A DNA stretch of 64,000 nt, taken from Setaria digitata (lineage: Eukaryota; Nematoda; Chromadorea; Rhabditida; Setariidae). The notes under the pieces were generated by a model. The model saw only the letters and a program-made list of their open reading frames with translations. It had not been told where the DNA came from and searched no databases. Each line of letters opens with the position of its first letter. Position 1 is the stretch's first letter. Location of the stretch: the NCBI GenBank assembly GCA_003640385.1, contig RCAB01000031.1, forward strand, positions 124,001-188,000, in the 5' to 3' direction. This document shows, piece after piece, positions 60,801-64,000 of this stretch. Position numbers and translations under genes: made by a program.

Positions 60801-61154
60801 CACAATTTTAGCGCTACACTGCTGTTAAAGCTTACGAATCACCATTAAGTGAATTTGAAATTTTAGAAAATTGAAGATTTTGAAAAGACACATGTTTTTT
60901 TCGCCCTGTCACAAGCATATTTCAACTAAAAACGAAATTGAAATTTTAGGAAGAAATCAAAGGTCTTTAATTGTTAAGTAAGCGGTGGTACTTTCGACTA
61001 GTTCAGACAAGTCTGGATTGAATAAAAAGATTACCAGTGAGTAGGATGTGCTGTGTGACAAGCTTTTGCTTGGAGGGACGCTGCTCGATTTTTCGTTTCA
61101 AAGCGTCACGTTCTTTTGATCGCAAGACACTCTTTCGTCTGTCGCCTCCTTCCG
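52113..61154 (-). CDS. MRTF: Myocardin-related transcription factor (RPEL-SAP-leucine zipper), 5' end missing
   Basis: Actin-regulated coactivator of SRF in vertebrates and insects. Nineteen exons: 61035-61154, 60481-60642, 60184-60249, 59793-59981, 59441-59574, 58961-59074, 58134-58736, 57546-57785, 57048-57401, 55979-56163, 55601-55745, 55141-55290, 54599-54766, 54100-54377, 53601-53898, 53000-53186, 52545-52711, 52303-52404 and 52113-52202. These give about 1249 visible residues. Two RPEL motifs: LKRKIEQRPSKQKLVTQHIL and LNKKLQHRPGPLELVTKKIL. Then a Q-rich coil (LLLQQQQLFLQWQREVEEF), a SAP domain at about residues 343-380 (58386-58493: LADYRVQDLKNECKKRQLPV), Gln-rich linkers, a leucine zipper (MLRFQQRKIEELQKELHRSQ) and the C-terminus MDWLDMMLPSPSPDMD. 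The order and SAP position resemble MRTF-A. The start codon and any further RPEL were not found. The border 59793/59574 and the GC donors are the least certain parts. Confidence 0.85.
54461..54543. repeat. Inverted repeat (34-bp arms) in MRTF intron
   Basis: Arms 54461-54494 and 54510-54543 are reverse complements with one mismatch, separated by a 15-nt loop (54495-54509). They lie in the intron 54378-54598. The transcript of either strand could fold into a long hairpin. Possible MITE-like element or pre-miRNA-like stem; nothing in the sequence decides between these. Confidence 0.9.
54771..54828. repeat. Long poly(A) tract with an N
   Basis: Nearly pure A for about 58 nt with an N at 54820, just upstream (in transcript sense) of the MRTF exon 54599-54766. 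The true length is unknown, which is typical of homopolymer assembly failure. Confidence 0.9.
55085..55108. repeat. Poly(A) tract in MRTF intron
   Basis: About 22 A on the plus strand within the same intron as the N-containing tract. Confidence 0.8.
56164..57047 (-). other. Large MRTF intron
   Basis: Longest intron in the gene, bounded by GTAATT at 57047 and TTTTAG before exon 55979-56163. It contains an AAT/TAA-rich low-complexity stretch and no open exon. Confidence 0.75.
56690..56905. repeat. TAA/AATA low-complexity repeat
   Basis: Imperfect TAA trinucleotide and AATA motifs inside the large MRTF intron, almost devoid of G and C. Confidence 0.85.
57840..57883. repeat. Short perfect palindrome in MRTF intron
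   Basis: Arms CGGCTGGATAAC (57851-57862) and its exact reverse complement (57867-57878) around a 4-nt loop. Outer arms AACTAC and GTAGTT extend the pairing with a small bulge. Located in intron 57786-58133. Confidence 0.9.
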
Positions 61155-64000
61155 CTGTAATATCAAAATTTTGAAATATCTTTTCTCTCAATTGTTAATA
61201 TGTTTAAAAATGCAGAAATCGATAATTTATCATACAGCTTGTCAAAACATGCACGATCAGATGGAAAGAGAAAGTAAAAAATCACAGGAGAAAGGACGGA
61301 TCTACTCAATGAGGAAAATATTTCGAGATAACTTCAGTAGGAGGAATAAAGCAGCTTCACAATATCCTTGTATTAATAAACCGATTTTTCAAGACAGAAT
61401 TCTACTAGATTTGCTACCATGTATGGAAGTGTAAACTCTTTAATTACAACGAAAAGATCTTCAAAGAGATACGATGAAGCATCGGGACACAGATAAAAAG
61501 GAAGGGGGAGAAATCAATGCTACCTGAAGTTTGAAATGAAATTAAAAACCAAACTGTCCAACTTATAGGTCTTTATAAGATGAAGGACGGAAAAGGCTAT
61601 ATAAACCGATATTTTGACAGTGAACTGTCGATATAAAAGACAATGGTCGATCGTATGCACCATGAAGAACATCATTACAAGCAAAAAGAAAGAAATTACA
61701 AGTTCTTAACTCCGAGATCTACGAAAGGAATACAAAATACAGAATTTAGTATCACAATATCACAGGACTATAGGATGGCTAATAATTAAGAAATACAACG
61801 CGACACACCATCAATATAGCTTATACCCAAATTATAACTAATTATGACATAAGGAACATCGTTGCGACGATACACTGCAAAATAACAGCTGCATCGGTTA
61901 CGACATAACAGATGAACGGTACTCAACACTGAAATATGGAAACCTTACAGAAATTACTAATTCGATTAAAAAATCTACTTTACGTCTGCAACAGTTTGAT
62001 GAATACCACAGTCTCTGAGTAGAAAAAGATGAAAACATGACAGAACAAGAAAGTATCCTCCATTTGAAAATAAAGGATATACACTTTTAAACAATCCAAA
62101 TAGCTGTCTTCAAGACTTTCAAGGTTAGCGGTTTATCAACACACAATAACAACATGAATCGCAAGTTTAACTCCGCAACAAAAAAGGAAGAGGGAAAACT
62201 TCTTAGAAATACTTTAATTAAAACCGCATAATATTCGCTCCCATAAATTTGATGCGATTTTTTGAAATTCACTTTTTTAAGAGAAGAAAGAGAAGCCGAA
62301 GAGAATGATAATTCATCAATATACGGTGATGACGAACCGCAACTCATTGAACAAAAACATAAACGAAGAAAAAAAAAGAAAAAAAAAAACAAGAAAAAGC
62401 TAAAAAGAAAAAACGAAAAAGGATGTAATGAATAAAACGAACTTTTTCGTCGAATTGAAAACAAAAAAAAAAAACTTTTAGCAATCAAAAAACTATTCAT
62501 TGTCTATGACTGTTCTCACTTCTGTCCTCAGAGAGGGAGTGAGGGACAGGAGGATCTCCCAGATTATTAAAGGAAGGCATTCATTAAAAGACGGAAGAAA
62601 AAAAAAGGAAATGCTATTTTTTTCACTAGCTTAATTTTCTCCACTGCGAAAGTTCAGCTAATTTTTCGGAAACATAGTGAAGATTTAAAGTTCATCTCAT
62701 AATTCAGAAATTTTTTTTCAAGCGAATACTAGAGAAAAAGAGGAGCAATTCGAATATTAACTTCATATTTATTACAACTCAGCAAGTTTAATAAAATGCT
62801 CTTCGCTGTTGTCATTGGTTTGATAACATACCTATTGAGAGACAGCTACATAAATGTCAAATTTTCTAAGAGGACAATTTCTTCATTTCAGTAAATAATT
62901 TTGTAAATGAACATCATTATTATCTACTATAAAAATCTCCGCACCATCAATTAGTCCTTGATCTTTAATAGATTTCCCAAACAATTTATCAAAACCAATA
63001 ACGAAGACGCTAAAATATTTTAAAGCCGCAACGCTTCATTTGTTAGAGGCACTATAAATCTTACCAGCAATTCATCTAATCTTAGGAAACACGCTCAAAA
63101 TCCAAATTATTACTCATCAAAATGGTAAGGAACAACAGAGAGCAAGAATTAATTTACAACAAAAGGATACATAAAAATATATCGAGAAAAAACGAAATTA
63201 AACATCTCAAACAAATTCATTAGAGAAATTCTGAACTCGTTCTCTTTATTAATATAACAAATTACAGCATATTGTGTTAAAGTGTTTCCTAAAATGCTTT
63301 GGATCCCTTGTATTGCTCTCGCACAGTAAAGTAACTTCCCAAGCACAGAAAAAATTGAAAGTTTCTTGGGACGGTCAGATAATGAGCTAGAATGTTAGTA
63401 AGAATAATCTAAATTTCCACACATGCTGCAGGTTGATCAGCAGTACCTTCAAAATGTCACCGCTCTAACACGCAAAAGGTACTACGATAACAAAAAGAAA
63501 ACAAATGAGAATAAAGCATCATAACACAGACTCTGTTCTCTCCAGGATGAGAGATGCACATTAATATTATCAACTGAATAACATACGTCTAATATGGAAT
63601 TCACGTGAGAGAAATTCCTCTTTAAACAGTTTAACCCCAAAAAAAAAAAAAAAACCTAACCTAAAAAAACAGAAAGTGGTTTTAGAAAAACTACGAGCAG
63701 GAGACAAGTAACAGTTGTGGAAGTTTATTCGGGAAATGAGTGAATATGTGTGTGCATACCTATGCTGAAATGACACCGTGATATTGCGGCATTGCAATGC
63801 AAAAAAAATGAACCTTGCTCATTTTGACAGCTGCACAAACTTCGTATGTTCCTTAAAAAAGAAAAAGAAAAAAAAAAAAAAAGCATGCACTAAGTCCGTT
63901 GTCCCATTTGGCCTTTTTCATATCTCATACGCTTTTGCAATGACAATTTACGATCCTTCAATTCATTCACTTAGTCCCTACTCATCATACCTCACTGATG
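61155..64000. other. Region 5' of the last recognised MRTF exon
   Basis: Expected to hold the first MRTF coding exon(s) or a long 5' intron. One Ser-rich minus-strand frame starting with ATG at 62347 and ending at a GTGAAT donor after 62273 (25 codons, MSCGSSSPYIDELSFSSASL) looks exon-like. However, its phase 0 end does not fit the phase 1 start of exon 61035-61154. No further RPEL motif was found. Confidence 0.35.

Noticed and set aside
62273..62347. Ser-rich 25-codon frame as first MRTF exon
   Set aside because: The donor phase does not fit the next known exon and no RPEL motif is present; kept only as a note.

Overview
The window is AT-rich eukaryotic DNA that looks like a nematode, most likely a filarial or other clade III parasite. 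Four things point there. Introns are short and AT-rich and end in TTTCAG or TTTTAG. Many genes have a lone acceptor-like site just before the ATG, as expected for spliced-leader trans-splicing. The SQD-1, IMPDH, ribophorin I and phosphofructokinase proteins read as animal orthologs. A secreted protein carries the nematode-type DB-module cysteine pattern. The species cannot be fixed from sequence alone. There are no bacterial operons, CRISPR arrays or recognisable transposon genes. Exon borders were placed by hand from splice consensus, conserved protein blocks and intron-phase consistency. For each main gene model the exon lengths add up to an open frame, except where noted.

Layout, left to right. 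An acidic and serine-rich protein of unknown function (1149-2477, -) is followed by the U6 snRNP protein LSM8 (3921-4838, -). After a gene-poor stretch with CA and GA microsatellites come the two-RRM protein SQD-1 (8358-9953, -), a PUSL1-like tRNA pseudouridine synthase (12846-14833, -) and IMP dehydrogenase (15620-19888, -). Next are the ER-Golgi SNARE BET1 (22142-22474, -) and ribophorin I of the oligosaccharyltransferase (23459-27454, -). The plus strand then carries a secreted DB-module protein (30638-32012). It converges on ATP-dependent phosphofructokinase (32902-37813, -), which diverges from an NDUFB10-like complex I subunit (41063-42750, +). That subunit converges on a C2H2 zinc-finger gene (43651-47472, -). 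A small two-exon orphan (49122-49633, -) follows. The right end is taken up by a 19-exon gene for a myocardin-related transcription factor (52113-61154, -, 5' end not found).

Most genes are housekeeping: RNA processing, purine synthesis, glycolysis, respiration and the secretory pathway. They are on both strands and do not form one system. The least expected item is the MRTF-like gene. It has two RPEL actin-binding motifs, a Q-rich coiled segment, a SAP domain, a leucine zipper and a conserved acidic/hydrophobic C-terminus, in the same order as vertebrate MRTF-A. Three introns in the window appear to use GC rather than GT donors, and two near-perfect inverted repeats lie in MRTF introns. One N-marked assembly junction is flanked by a duplicated 48-bp segment and is probably an artefact.
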